Source of the DNA: Sphingobium indicum B90A
GTDB lineage: Bacteria > Pseudomonadota > Alphaproteobacteria > Sphingomonadales > Sphingomonadaceae
Length of the DNA: 64,000 nt
Assembly (NCBI RefSeq): GCF_000264945.2
Contig: NZ_CP013070.1
Span: 62,001-126,000 of the forward strand
Direction: 5' to 3'
Part shown: in pieces, positions 7,662 through 16,902 of the stretch
Layout of the letters: each line of letters opens with the position of its first letter
How positions within the stretch are numbered: position 1 is the stretch's first letter
Program-made: the position numbers and the translations under genes
Notes under the pieces: model-generated
Databases searched by the model: none
Seen by the model: only the letters and a program-made list of their open reading frames with translations
Told to the model about the DNA's origin: nothing

Positions 7662-9800
7662 GTGGCCGAAGCCGACCCCTCCGCCAGCCTGACGCTGCCC
7701 GGCGATCGCTATTTCAACCGGGAACTGTCCTGGCTGGCGTTCAACCAGCGCGTGCTGGAGGAGGCGATGAACCGCGCCCATCCGCTGCTGGAACGGCTGC
7801 GCTTCCTGTCCATCTCCGGCGCCAATCTGGACGAATTCTTCTCCGTCCGCGTGGCGGGCCTGAAGGGGCAGCAGTTGCAGGATGTCGACATGCGCTCCGC
7901 CGACGGGCTGACCCCCGCGCAGCAGCTTGCCGCCATCACGGAGGAGACGGCCCGGCTGATGGGCGCGCAGCAGAAGGTGTGGGGCGCGCTGCACGGCGAA
8001 CTGGGGCGGGTGGGGATAGAGGTGATCGGCCCTTCGACCCCGCTGGACGCAAGCTGCGAAAACTGGCTGCGCGACCATTTCCTGACCCAGATCTTCCCCA
8101 TCCTGACGCCCCAGGCGCTGGACCCGGCGCATCCCTTCCCCTTCATCCCCAATCAGGGCCTGTCCATCGTCTTCGACCTGGAACGGCTGTCGGACAAGGA
8201 ATCGATCCGCGAACTGGTGATGATCCCCTCCTCGCTCGCCCGCTTCGTGCGCATGCCGGGCGACATAGCGCGCTACATGGCGCTGGAGGCGGTGATCCGG
8301 CGCTTCTCCGCCGATCTCTTCCCCGGCTACCGCGTCCGCAACAGCGGCGTGTTCCGCATCATCCGCGACAGCGACATCGAAATAGAGGAAGAGGCGGAGG
8401 ATCTCGTCCGCTATTTCCGCAGCGCCATCAAGCGCCGGCGCCGGGGCCGCGTGATCCGCATGGAGATAGAGGAGCGCATCCCCGAACCCGTCGAGGAGAT
8501 GCTCCAGGACATGCTCCAGGGCCATGAGGCGATCATCGCGGAGGTGGAGGGCTTCGTCGGCATCGGCGACCTCAGCGGCATCGTCGAGGAGGATCGGCCC
8601 GACCTCAAGTTCGAACCCTATGCCCCCCGCTTCCCCGAACGCATCCGCGAATATGGCGGCGATTGCTTCGCCGCGATCCGGGCGAAGGACATCGTCGTCC
8701 ACCATCCCTATGAGGCGTTCGACGTGGTGGTCTCCTTCCTGAAGCAGGCGGCCAGCGACCCCGATGTCGTCGCGATCAAGCAGACGCTCTACCGCGCCGG
8801 CAAGCAGTCCGCGATCATCCGCGCCCTGATCGACGCGGCGGAGGCGGGCAAGTCCGTGACCGCCGTGGTCGAACTCAAGGCCCGCTTCGACGAGGAGCAG
8901 AACCTGATGTGGGCCGACGCGCTGGAACGCGCGGGCGTGCAGGTGGTCTACGGCTTCATCGACTGGAAGACCCATGCCAAGGTGTCGATGGTCGTCCGGC
9001 GGGAGGGGGAGCAGTTCCGCACCTACTGCCATTTCGGCACCGGCAACTATCATCCGGTGACGGCGCGCATCTATACCGACCTCAGCTTCTTCACCGCCGA
9101 CCCCGCCTATGGCCGCGACGCGGCGGCGCTGTTCAACTACATCACCGGCTATGTCGAGCCGCAGCGGCTGGAAAAGCTGGTCATGTCGCCCCGCGACCTG
9201 CGCGACCGGCTGTGCAATCTGATCGATGCGGAGATCGAGCATGTCCGCGCCGGGCGGCCGGGCACCATCTGGGCGAAGATGAATTCGCTGGTCGATCCGG
9301 CGATCATCGAAAAACTCTATGCGGCCAGCAATGCGGGGGTTCAGATCGACCTCATCGTGCGCGGCATATGCTGCCTGCGGCCGGGCGTGCCGGGCATGTC
9401 GGACAATATCCGGGTGAAGTCGGTCGTCGGCCGCTTCCTGGAACATAGCCGCATCACCGTGTTCGGCAATGGCAAGGCGCTGCCCAACAACGGCGCGAAA
9501 GTCTATATCAGTTCGGCCGACTGGATGCCGCGCAATTTCGACCGGCGCGTCGAGTTCCTGGCCCCGGTCGAAAACCCCACTGTGCACGACCAGATACTGG
9601 ACCAGGTGATGGTCGCCAACCTGATCGACACCGAACAAAGCTGGGTGCTGGACAGCGAGGGCCATTACAGCCGGGTGGAGGCGACCGACCGCCCCTTCAA
9701 CCTGCACCGCTATTTCATGACCAACCCGTCGCTTTCGGGCCGCGGCGCGTCGCTGGACAGCGTGGCGGTGCCGACGCTGCGCCTGCGCGGGCGGGCCTGA
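7662..9800 (+). CDS. ppk1: polyphosphate kinase Ppk1
   Basis: Reversibly polymerises the gamma-phosphate of ATP into polyphosphate. The 712-residue protein opens with RYFNRELSWLAFNQRVLEEA, the diagnostic Ppk1 N-terminus, which supports the GTG start at 7662 (no in-frame ATG is better placed). The middle holds FPFIPN and AIKQTLYR; the phosphohistidine motif YCHFGTGNYHP is near residue 456, and the second conserved block RGICCLRPGVPG near 567 is followed by SADWMPRNFDRRVE. ppx follows 5 bp after the stop, so synthesis and hydrolysis of polyphosphate are probably in one operon. Confidence 0.97.
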   Translation: MAEADPSASLTLPGDRYFNRELSWLAFNQRVLEEAMNRAHPLLERLRFLSISGANLDEFFSVRVAGLKGQQLQDVDMRSADGLTPAQQLAAITEETARLMGAQQKVWGALHGELGRVGIEVIGPSTPLDASCENWLRDHFLTQIFPILTPQALDPAHPFPFIPNQGLSIVFDLERLSDKESIRELVMIPSSLARFVRMPGDIARYMALEAVIRRFSADLFPGYRVRNSGVFRIIRDSDIEIEEEAEDLVRYFRSAIKRRRRGRVIRMEIEERIPEPVEEMLQDMLQGHEAIIAEVEGFVGIGDLSGIVEEDRPDLKFEPYAPRFPERIREYGGDCFAAIRAKDIVVHHPYEAFDVVVSFLKQAASDPDVVAIKQTLYRAGKQSAIIRALIDAAEAGKSVTAVVELKARFDEEQNLMWADALERAGVQVVYGFIDWKTHAKVSMVVRREGEQFRTYCHFGTGNYHPVTARIYTDLSFFTADPAYGRDAAALFNYITGYVEPQRLEKLVMSPRDLRDRLCNLIDAEIEHVRAGRPGTIWAKMNSLVDPAIIEKLYAASNAGVQIDLIVRGICCLRPGVPGMSDNIRVKSVVGRFLEHSRITVFGNGKALPNNGAKVYISSADWMPRNFDRRVEFLAPVENPTVHDQILDQVMVANLIDTEQSWVLDSEGHYSRVEATDRPFNLHRYFMTNPSLSGRGASLDSVAVPTLRLRGRA

Positions 9801-9805
9801 CGCGC

Positions 9806-11320
9806 ATGAATTCCATGCTGAGCCAGGTCCGGGCGATCGCGCCGGGCATGGCGACCTCGCCCCAACAGGCGAAGGCGCGCACGGCGATCATCGACATCGG
9901 CTCCAACAGCGTGCGCCTGGTCGTCTATGACGGGCCGCGCCGCATTCCCTTCATCCTCTTCAACGAAAAGGTGATGGCCGGGCTGGGCGCGTCGCTGGGC
10001 AGGACCGGCCGGATCGAGCCGGAGGCGATGGAGCGCGGCCTGCGCGCCGCCGGCCGATTCGCCCATCTCTGCCGGGAGATGGAGGTGCAGGAGGTGCGCT
10101 GCGTCGCCACCGCCGCCGTCCGCGACGCGGAAAATGGCGACGAATTCATCCGCCGCGCCAGGGAGATGGGGCTGGAGGTCGAACTGCTGACCGGCGGGCA
10201 GGAAGCGGTTGCGGCGGCCCATGGCGTGCTGTCGGGCATTCCCGGCGCGGACGGCATCGTCGGCGACCTGGGCGGCGGCAGCCTGGAACTGGCCCGCATC
10301 CGCGACGGCGCGGTGCATGAGACGATATCGCTGCCGCTGGGCGTGCTGCGCCTGCCGCAGATCCGCGCCAAGGGTCCGGCGGTGCTGGAACGGATGGTGC
10401 GGAAGATGCTGGCGAAGGCGGGCTGGGACGCGCCTGCGGACTTGCCCTTCTACCTGGTCGGCGGGTCGTGGCGCGCATTGGCCCGGTTCGACATGGAACT
10501 GACCCGGTTCCCGCTGCCGGTCGTCCACCAATATGAAATGCCCGCCACCCGCGCCGAACAGTTGACGCGCATCGTGTCCCATGTCGGCAAGGCGCGGTTC
10601 AAGGATATTCCCCAGATCACCGGATCGCGCGTGCCCACCCTGCCGGACGCGGCGGCGCTGCTGTCGGTGATCGTCCGCCAGTTGAAGTCGAGCAGGCTGG
10701 TGGTTTCGGCCTATGGCCTGCGCGAAGGCCTGCTGTTCGGCGACCTGCCGCCGGACATCCGGGCGCACGACCCGCTGCTGGTCGCGGCGGAGGCGGAGGG
10801 GGAGGCGCAGGCCCGCTTCACCGGCCATGGCGACATGATCGAACGCTGGATCGCGCCGCTGTTCCTGGATGACGGCGACGCCTGGCGGCGCATCCGCCGC
10901 GCCGCCTGTCTGCTGGCCGATGTCGGTTGGCGCGCCAATCCCGATTTCCGGTCCGAACGGGGCGTGGAGATCGCGCTGCACAGCAATTGGGTGGGCATCA
11001 ACGCCGCAGAGCGCGCCATGCTGGCGCAGGCGCTGCACAGCAATTTCGGCGGCGGCCTGTCCACCCCGCCCGGCATCGAACGGCTCGCCCCGCCCGAAGC
11101 GCTGCGCCGCGCGACCCTATGGGGTCTGGCGATCAGGCTGGGGCAAAGGCTGTCCGGCGGGGTGGAGGGGCCTTTGCTGGCGTCCCGGCTGGGGATGGAG
11201 GGCAATGTGCTCGAACTGCGGTTGCGGAGCGTGGACGCCGACCTTTTCGGGGAAGCGGTCGAGCGGCGGCAGCGGCAATTGGCCCAGGCCATGGGCGTGA
11301 AGCACCGGCTGGCCTGGTAG
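9806..11320 (+). CDS. ppx: exopolyphosphatase / GppA-family phosphatase
   Basis: Hydrolyses terminal phosphate from polyphosphate and possibly pppGpp. The 504-residue protein has the ASKHA ATPase-fold signature AIIDIGSNSVRLVVYD at about residues 30-45, the catalytic-region GIPGADGIVGDLGGGSLELARI near 145 and LVGGSWRALARFD near 220, typical of Ppx/GppA. The C-terminal ~200 residues are the helical HD-like extension of long Ppx forms. It begins 5 bp after ppk1 and ends just before a hairpin shared with the convergent OmpA-like gene. Confidence 0.93.
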   Translation: MNSMLSQVRAIAPGMATSPQQAKARTAIIDIGSNSVRLVVYDGPRRIPFILFNEKVMAGLGASLGRTGRIEPEAMERGLRAAGRFAHLCREMEVQEVRCVATAAVRDAENGDEFIRRAREMGLEVELLTGGQEAVAAAHGVLSGIPGADGIVGDLGGGSLELARIRDGAVHETISLPLGVLRLPQIRAKGPAVLERMVRKMLAKAGWDAPADLPFYLVGGSWRALARFDMELTRFPLPVVHQYEMPATRAEQLTRIVSHVGKARFKDIPQITGSRVPTLPDAAALLSVIVRQLKSSRLVVSAYGLREGLLFGDLPPDIRAHDPLLVAAEAEGEAQARFTGHGDMIERWIAPLFLDDGDAWRRIRRAACLLADVGWRANPDFRSERGVEIALHSNWVGINAAERAMLAQALHSNFGGGLSTPPGIERLAPPEALRRATLWGLAIRLGQRLSGGVEGPLLASRLGMEGNVLELRLRSVDADLFGEAVERRQRQLAQAMGVKHRLAW

Positions 11321-11351
11321 GCCGATGCCCCGGCTGAAACGGGGCATCGGC
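11321..11351. terminator. hairpin between convergent ppx and OmpA-like genes
   Basis: GCCGATGCCCCG at 11321-11332 pairs perfectly with CGGGGCATCGGC at 11340-11351 around a 7-base loop. There is no U-tract on either side, so it may be a bidirectional weak terminator or a transcript-end stabilising hairpin. Confidence 0.5.
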
Positions 11352-11361
11352 TGCTGGCGCC

Positions 11362-12042
11362 TCAGCTCCGGACGTCCTGCTCCGTCACGGGAGCGATCTT
11401 GATTTCGACGCGGCGGTTGGACGCCTTGCCCTCCGCCGTGGCGTTGGATGCGATCGGCTGGGTCTCGCCGAAGCCGCGGGTGGCGATGCGCGCCGACTGG
11501 ACGCCGTGGGTCGTCAGATAATCGCCCACCGCCTGGGCGCGCCGTTCCGACAGCGCCTGGTTATAGGTGTCGGTGCCGTCGCTGTCGGTGTGGCCGTACA
11601 CGTCGATATAGGTCTTGGGATATTGCGCCAGCACCGAAGCGACGTCGTTCAGCGTCGGCTGGAATTGCGGCTGCACGGCGGAACTGTCGGTGGCGAAGGT
11701 GATGCCCGACGGCATGCGCAGCACCAGATTGTCGCCGTCGCGGATCACGTCCACGCCGCTGCCGGCGGTTTCCTCCCGCAATTTGCGTTCCTGCGCGTCC
11801 ATATAGGCGCCGATGCCCGCGCCCGCGACCGCGCCGATGCCCGCGCCCAATATCTTTTCGGTGCGGTCATGCCGGCCGCCGACCAGGTCGCCCAGCAGAT
11901 AGCCGCCCAGCGCGCCGCCGATGCCGCCGATCGCGGCCTTCGAAATGGTGCGGTTGCCGGTGTTGGGATCGGTGGTGCAGGCCGTGGTCGCCAGCATGGC
12001 GGCCAGGCCGGTCGCGCCGACGATGCGATGAAAATTCCGCAT
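11362..12042 (-). CDS. OmpA-family protein with glycine zipper (YiaD-like)
   Basis: Envelope protein of 226 residues. The N-terminus MRNFHRIVGATGLAAMLATTACTT is a signal peptide with a lipobox-like TTAC, so it may be a lipoprotein. Residues ~45-90 form a glycine-zipper region (GGIGGALGGYLLGD, GAGIGAVAGAGIGAYMD) that probably inserts in or associates with membrane. The C-terminal ~110 residues are an OmpA domain with DVYGHTDSDGTDTYNQALSERRAQAVGDYL and the peptidoglycan-contacting GFGETQPIASN.T..G...NRRVEI. The ATG at 12042 is chosen because it begins the signal peptide. Probable role: peptidoglycan tethering. Confidence 0.9.
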   Translation of the reverse strand: MRNFHRIVGATGLAAMLATTACTTDPNTGNRTISKAAIGGIGGALGGYLLGDLVGGRHDRTEKILGAGIGAVAGAGIGAYMDAQERKLREETAGSGVDVIRDGDNLVLRMPSGITFATDSSAVQPQFQPTLNDVASVLAQYPKTYIDVYGHTDSDGTDTYNQALSERRAQAVGDYLTTHGVQSARIATRGFGETQPIASNATAEGKASNRRVEIKIAPVTEQDVRS

Positions 12043-12193
12043 GGATATGTTTCCCTTTCTCGTGCGCCCGAACGGATCGGATGCACCCCCAATGGTTGAG
12101 ACGGGGCCTTTGTTCCACAAGCGAACTGAACTGCACATGATGCGACGGTTGTGAAATTGACAGAATCAAGGCTATAGGTGGCCGCCGACCGCC

Positions 12194-13510
12194 ATGGCCA
12201 ATATCCCCCCGCACGCTCCGACGCCCTTTCCCTGGGTCGACCTCGTCATCATCCTGGCGCTGGTCGCGCTGAACGGCCTGTTCGCCATGTCGGAACTGGC
12301 CATCGTCTCCGCCCGCAGGCCGCGCCTTCAGGCGATGGAGAAGGCCGGGCGGCGCGGGGCGCGCTCCGCGCTGGCGGCGGCGAGCGATCCCGGCAAGTTC
12401 CTTTCCACCGTGCAGATCGGCATCACCCTGATCGGCATCGTCGCGGGCGCCTATTCCGGGGCCAGCCTGGGCGGGCCGACCGGCGAACGATTGCAGATGC
12501 TGGGCCTGTCGCCCAACGCCGCGCAAAATGCCGGTTTCGCGCTGGTGATCGGCCTTACCACCTATGCCTCGCTGATCGTCGGCGAACTGGTGCCCAAGCA
12601 GTTCGCCCTGCGCGCTCCGGAACCGATCGCGGTGCTGGTCGCCGGGCCGATGCTGTGGCTGGCGAAGCTGACCGCGCCCATCGTCTGGCTGCTGGACGGG
12701 TCCAGCGCCCTCATCTTCCGCCTGCTGGGAATGACCCGCGAATCGGAACAGCATGTGACGGCGGAGGAACTGCACCTGATCGTCGCCGAAGCCAGCAGGT
12801 CCGGCGTGATCGAGGAGAGCGAGCGGGCCATCATCTCCGGCGTGGTGCGGCTGGTCGACCGGCCGGTGCGCGAGGTGATGACCCAGCGCATGGACGTGGA
12901 CTGGATCGACATCCACGCCGATGAGGATGCGATTCGCGCCAAGCTGCTCGACACGCCGCACACCCGCCTGCCGGTGGGCCGGGGCACGGTGGAGGACATC
13001 ATAGGCGTCGTGCAGGCGCGCGACATCATGACGGCGCTGTTCCGGGGCGAGGGGCTGAACCTCGAAACCCTGATGCGCAAGGTGGAGGTGGTGCCCGACC
13101 AGGTCGACGCCATGGACGCGCTGGAGGTGCTGCGCCGGGCCGAGGTGCCGATGGTCATGGTGCATGACGAATATGGGCATTTCGAAGGGATCGCGACGCC
13201 CGCCGACCTGCTGTCGGCCATTGCCGGCCATTTCGTGTCCGACCTGGACAGCGCGGACGAGCCTGAACTGGTCGAGCGGGAGGATGGCAGCCTGCTGGTG
13301 TCGGGGCAGATGCCGGTCGACCTGCTGGCGGACCGGATCGGCATCGACCTGCCGGAGGATCGCGACTATGCGACGGTCGCCGGCCATGCGCTGTGGCTGC
13401 TCAAGCGCTTGCCGGAGGTGGGCGATTTCATCGACGATCAGGGCTGGCGGTTCGAGATCGTGGACATGGACGGACGCAAGATCGACAAGCTGCTGATCGC
13501 GGAACGATAG
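12194..13510 (+). CDS. CNNM-domain/CBS/CorC_HlyC transporter-associated protein
   Basis: Membrane protein of 438 residues, often annotated as hemolysin-like or magnesium/cobalt efflux protein. Residues ~14-190 are the CNNM (DUF21) membrane domain with FAMSELAIVSARRPRL after the first helix and TYASLIVGELVPKQFALR. Two CBS motifs follow (about 210-330; VMTQRMDVDWID and EVLRRAEVPMVMVHDEYGHFEGI). The last ~80 residues are the CorC_HlyC domain (DGSLLVSGQMPVDLLADRI...ATVAGHALWLLKRLPEVGD). ATG at 12194 with no competing start. A role in metal ion efflux or sensing is family knowledge and is not shown by context here. Confidence 0.9.
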   Translation: MANIPPHAPTPFPWVDLVIILALVALNGLFAMSELAIVSARRPRLQAMEKAGRRGARSALAAASDPGKFLSTVQIGITLIGIVAGAYSGASLGGPTGERLQMLGLSPNAAQNAGFALVIGLTTYASLIVGELVPKQFALRAPEPIAVLVAGPMLWLAKLTAPIVWLLDGSSALIFRLLGMTRESEQHVTAEELHLIVAEASRSGVIEESERAIISGVVRLVDRPVREVMTQRMDVDWIDIHADEDAIRAKLLDTPHTRLPVGRGTVEDIIGVVQARDIMTALFRGEGLNLETLMRKVEVVPDQVDAMDALEVLRRAEVPMVMVHDEYGHFEGIATPADLLSAIAGHFVSDLDSADEPELVEREDGSLLVSGQMPVDLLADRIGIDLPEDRDYATVAGHALWLLKRLPEVGDFIDDQGWRFEIVDMDGRKIDKLLIAER

Positions 13511-13511
13511 C

Positions 13512-14315
13512 ATGGACGGCGCTGCGCTGGACGCGGTGGAGGGATTGGCGCGGCGGGCGCTGGCGGGGTCGGGCGATCGGCTGCTGGCGATCGGGCTGTG
13601 CGGGGCGCAGGGCAGCGGCAAGTCGACGCTGGCGGCGGGATTGCGGCAAAGGCTGGAAAGCGGCGGGGTTCCCGTCGCTGTCCTTTCCATCGACGATCTG
13701 TATCTGACGCGGGCGGAGCGGGAGGCGATGGCGCGGTCGATCCATCCGCTGCTGCGCACCCGCGGCGTGCCGGGGACGCATGACGTGGCGCTGGGGCTGC
13801 GGGTGATCGACGCGCTGGAACGGGGAGAGGCGGCCTTGCTGCCGCGCTTCGACAAGGCGTCCGACGACCGCTTGCCGGAGGCGCGCTGGGAAAGGGCGGC
13901 TGCGGGGACGCGGCTGCTGCTGCTGGAGGGCTGGTGCGTCGGGGCGCTGCCGCAGGCGCCGGCGGCGCTGGCGGAGCCGGTCAATGCGCTGGAGCGGGAG
14001 GAGGATGCGGACGGCGTCTGGCGCGCTTTCGTGAATCGCGCGCTGGCGGAGGATTATCGGCCGCTGTTCGGGCGGCTGGACCGGCTGGTGCTGCTGGCCG
14101 CGCCCGGCTTCGGGATCGTCCGGCGCTGGCGGACGCAGCAGGAGCATGAACTGCGCAAGGAAAGGGGAGGCGGCATGTCGGATGCCGGGGTGGCGCGCTT
14201 CATCCAGCATTATGAGAGGCTGACCCGGCATATCCTGACGGAGATGCCGGGCCGGGCCGAACTGACGATCGCGCTGGACGAGATGCGCCGGGCGGTCGCG
14301 ATTCGCGGCGGCTGA
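13512..14315 (+). CDS. P-loop kinase, D-glycerate 3-kinase-like
   Basis: A 267-residue cytoplasmic P-loop protein of the uridine kinase/phosphoribulokinase group. Walker A GAQGSGKS is at residues 31-38; VLSIDDLYLTRAER and RGVPGTHD near 55-90 match plant and fungal D-glycerate 3-kinases; a Walker B-like LLLLEGWCVGALP is near 140. It starts 1 base after the stop of the CNNM gene, so it is in the same transcript. Phosphorylation of D-glycerate is the best guess; the exact sugar-acid substrate is not proven. Confidence 0.78.
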   Translation: MDGAALDAVEGLARRALAGSGDRLLAIGLCGAQGSGKSTLAAGLRQRLESGGVPVAVLSIDDLYLTRAEREAMARSIHPLLRTRGVPGTHDVALGLRVIDALERGEAALLPRFDKASDDRLPEARWERAAAGTRLLLLEGWCVGALPQAPAALAEPVNALEREEDADGVWRAFVNRALAEDYRPLFGRLDRLVLLAAPGFGIVRRWRTQQEHELRKERGGGMSDAGVARFIQHYERLTRHILTEMPGRAELTIALDEMRRAVAIRGG

Positions 14316-14412
14316 CGGGCTGTTTCCGGGCAGTGCATGCCCGTCGCGCCGGACCCGATCCAGGCGACGGGATGGAGGAGGGCGCGGCCGGCAGGGACCG
14401 CGCCGTCAGTCC

Positions 14413-15036
14413 TTATTCGGCGGCGTTGGCGGCGGGCGCCTCTGCCGCGTTGGCGGAGGCATTGCCGCCCTCGGCAGCGGCATTGTCGCCGCCGGCTGCC
14501 GGGGCCGCATCGGCGGCGGGCAGCGGCAGGTTCGAACCCTGGGTGTTCAGCCAGGCGATCAGATTGGCGCGGTCGGCAGGGTTGCCCAGGCCCGCGAAGG
14601 TCATCTTGGTGCCGGGCGCGAATTCACGCGGGCTGGTCAGCCAGTGATCGAGATTCTCGAACGTCCAGTTGCCGCCCTTGCTCTTGAGCGCGTCGGAGAA
14701 GGCGAAGCCGCCCTTGCCCTGGCCGATCGGCTCGCCAACCGTGCCGTAGAGGTTGGGGCCGATGCCGTTGGCGCCGCCCTGGTTGACGGTGTGGCAGGCC
14801 GCGCACTTGGCGAAGACCTTTTCGCCCGCCGCGACGTCCGCGCTGGCGAGCAGGGTGTTAAGGCCGGGGCCGCTGGCCGCTCCGCCTTCGCCTTCCGCTT
14901 CGACGCCTTCGATGGCGTAGCCCATTTTCTCGGGCCGTTCCTCATGGAAGAATTTGGAACTGACGATGGCACCGCCCAGCGCGATGATACCCGCGAACAA
15001 CGCCCAACCGGCAGCGGTGTTGAAACGATCGCCCAT
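14413..15036 (-). CDS. membrane-anchored class I cytochrome c (CycM-like)
   Basis: Periplasmic c-type cytochrome held by an N-terminal helix (WALFAGIIALGGAIVSSKFF, residues ~11-30). The heme-binding CAACH is near residue 78 and the methionine ligand is in GTKMTFAGL near 143. The C-terminal ~45 residues are an Ala/Gly/Asn-rich low-complexity tail. This architecture is that of CycM-type electron carriers between the bc1 complex and cytochrome oxidase in alphaproteobacteria. It is monocistronic and divergent from pheA, with about 185 bp between them. Confidence 0.92.
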   Translation of the reverse strand: MGDRFNTAAGWALFAGIIALGGAIVSSKFFHEERPEKMGYAIEGVEAEGEGGAASGPGLNTLLASADVAAGEKVFAKCAACHTVNQGGANGIGPNLYGTVGEPIGQGKGGFAFSDALKSKGGNWTFENLDHWLTSPREFAPGTKMTFAGLGNPADRANLIAWLNTQGSNLPLPAADAAPAAGGDNAAAEGGNASANAAEAPAANAAE

Positions 15037-15222
15037 TCGCTCGAATTCCCCTGGATTTCTGTTCTGGCCGCTAGTGTCGCGTCCCCTCTAGCGCGCTGCC
15101 ATAATGGCGCAAGCGCGAACGCGCAAGCGGGCTTGAACGGGATCGCGCACGCTTTTCATGGCTTTGCGGCCGGAGAGGATGCTTGCGCGGGCGCGATGAA
15201 GTGAATAAGCGCGCAGGCGCCC

Positions 15223-16113
15223 ATGGAAAACTATCCCGCCCCCGCCCGCGACCTGGTCGCGGACCTCGCCGCGAAGGCCGCCGTCGATCCCGCTCGCGCC
15301 GTCGCCTTCCAGGGCGCGCCGGGCGCCAATTCGCACCTGGCCGCGCTGGATTATGCGCCCGATTGCGTGCCGCTGCCCTGCTTCGCGTTCGAGGATGCGA
15401 TAGACGCCGTGCGGGAAGGGCGCGCGGCGCGGGCGATCATCCCGATCGAGAACAGCCTGCATGGCCGCGTGGCCGACATGCATTTCCTGCTGCCCGAATC
15501 CGGGCTGCACATCGTCGACGAATATTTCCTGCGCATCCGGCACTGCCTGATGGCCGCCGACACCGCGCCGGTGACGAGCGCGGTCAGCCACCCGCAGGCG
15601 CTGGGCCAGTGCCGCCATTATCTGCGCGAGCGCGGCATCCAGCCGGTCAGCTATGCCGACACGGCGGGCGCGGCGGCGCTGGTCGCGGAAACGAAGGTTC
15701 CCGGCGAAGCGGCCATCGCCCCGTATCTGGCGGCGGAACTCTATGGCCTGCGGCTGGTGGCGGAGAATATCGAGGACAGCGACGACAATATGACGCGCTT
15801 CCTGGTGCTCTCGCGAGAGCCGAAGATGCCGGCCGCGGGCGTCGGCCCGGTGATGACCACCTTCCTGTTCGAGGTGAAGAACATCCCGGCCGCCCTCTAC
15901 AAGGCGATGGGCGGCTTCGCCACCAACGGCGTCAACATGACGAAGCTGGAAAGCTACCAGCGCGGGGCCAGCTTCGCGGCGACCGAATTCTACTGCGACA
16001 TAGAGGGAATGCCGGGCGATCCCGCGATAGACCGGGCGCTGGCGGAACTGGAATTCCACACCAAATGGGTGCGCATCCTCGGCAGCTATCGCCAGGCGCG
16101 TCCCCGCACTTAA
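15223..16113 (+). CDS. pheA: prephenate dehydratase PheA
   Basis: Converts prephenate to phenylpyruvate for phenylalanine synthesis. In the 296-residue protein, residues ~25-200 are the dehydratase domain (VAFQGAPGANSHLAA, IPIENSLHGRVADMHFLL, VSHPQALGQCRHYL, then the DNMTRFLVLSREP end) and residues ~208-290 are a regulatory ACT domain (TTFLFEVKNIPAALYKAM, NMTKLESYQ) that normally binds phenylalanine. There is no chorismate mutase domain, so that activity must come from another gene. ATG at 15223 is the first good start after the divergent cytochrome gene. Confidence 0.95.
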   Translation: MENYPAPARDLVADLAAKAAVDPARAVAFQGAPGANSHLAALDYAPDCVPLPCFAFEDAIDAVREGRAARAIIPIENSLHGRVADMHFLLPESGLHIVDEYFLRIRHCLMAADTAPVTSAVSHPQALGQCRHYLRERGIQPVSYADTAGAAALVAETKVPGEAAIAPYLAAELYGLRLVAENIEDSDDNMTRFLVLSREPKMPAAGVGPVMTTFLFEVKNIPAALYKAMGGFATNGVNMTKLESYQRGASFAATEFYCDIEGMPGDPAIDRALAELEFHTKWVRILGSYRQARPRT

Positions 16114-16176
16114 AATCCGCGTCCCCGCACCTGAACGGCGCGTGACGGCGGGCGCGGGACTGCCTATGGTCGGCCC

Positions 16177-16902
16177 ATGTTCGCCGCGATCCTTCTGTCC
16201 GCCCTCGCCATGAGCCTGATCGTGGGCGCGCGCTACCTGCTGGCGAGCGGGGCCTTCGCGCTGGCCACGCGCCATCGCAGGCCGGGCCTCTATACCGGGC
16301 TGGACCGCCAGATCCGGCGCGAAATCGCCTGGTCGCTGGCGTCCGCGCTGATCTATGGCGCGCCCGCGGGCATCGTCGCCTGGGGCTGGCAGGCGCATGG
16401 CTGGACGCTGGTCTATACCGACCTCCACGCCCGGCCGCTCTGGTATCTGCCGCTCTCGGTGCTGCTCTACCTCGCCGCGCACGACACATGGTTCTACTGG
16501 ACGCATCGGTGGATGCACCGGCCCCGGCCCTTCCGCATCGCCCATGCCGTGCATCATGCCAGCCGCCCGCCCACGGCCTGGGCCGCGATGAGCTTCCACC
16601 CCTGGGAGGCCGTTACCGGCGCTGTGGTGATCCCCGCGCTGGTCTTCCTGATCCCCATCCATGTCGGCACGCTGGGCGTGGTGCTGACGATCATGACGGT
16701 GATGGGCGTCAGCAACCATATGGGGTGGGAGATGTTTCCGCGCCGGATGGTGCGGGGGCCTGCGGGCCGCTGGCTGATCACCGCGAGCCATCACCAGCGG
16801 CACCATGAACGATATGCGTGCAATTACGGCCTCTATTTCCGATTCTGGGATCGGCTGTGCGGCACCGACGCGGGATTGGGCAGCTTCAGGGAGGCGGCGT
16901 GA
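16177..16902 (+). CDS. sterol desaturase / fatty acid hydroxylase family membrane protein
   Basis: Integral membrane di-iron oxygenase of 241 residues with several hydrophobic helices. The histidine clusters of the family are visible: HDTWFYWTHRWMH (about 108-120), HAVHHASR (about 127-134), SNHMGWE, and HHQRHHERYACNYGLYF near the C-terminus. The family hydroxylates or desaturates lipids such as sterols, fatty acids or carotenoids; the substrate is not evident from the neighbours. Its stop overlaps the start of the DUF2141 gene (GTGA), so they are coupled. Confidence 0.87.
   Translation: MFAAILLSALAMSLIVGARYLLASGAFALATRHRRPGLYTGLDRQIRREIAWSLASALIYGAPAGIVAWGWQAHGWTLVYTDLHARPLWYLPLSVLLYLAAHDTWFYWTHRWMHRPRPFRIAHAVHHASRPPTAWAAMSFHPWEAVTGAVVIPALVFLIPIHVGTLGVVLTIMTVMGVSNHMGWEMFPRRMVRGPAGRWLITASHHQRHHERYACNYGLYFRFWDRLCGTDAGLGSFREAA

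Noticed and set aside
7506..9707. About 730-codon minus-strand frame opposite ppk1
   Set aside because: It is antisense to the well supported ppk1 and its composition (rich in H, R, D, A, G) is typical of a shadow frame.
14316..14412. GC-rich hairpin between the glycerate kinase-like and cytochrome c genes as a terminator
   Set aside because: A short GGCGCGG/CCGCGCC stem can form but there is no U-tract, and such stems are expected by chance at this GC content.
16098..16131. Direct repeat GCGTCCCCGCAC across the pheA stop
   Set aside because: Two copies only, about 21 bases apart; likely a small local duplication with no visible function.
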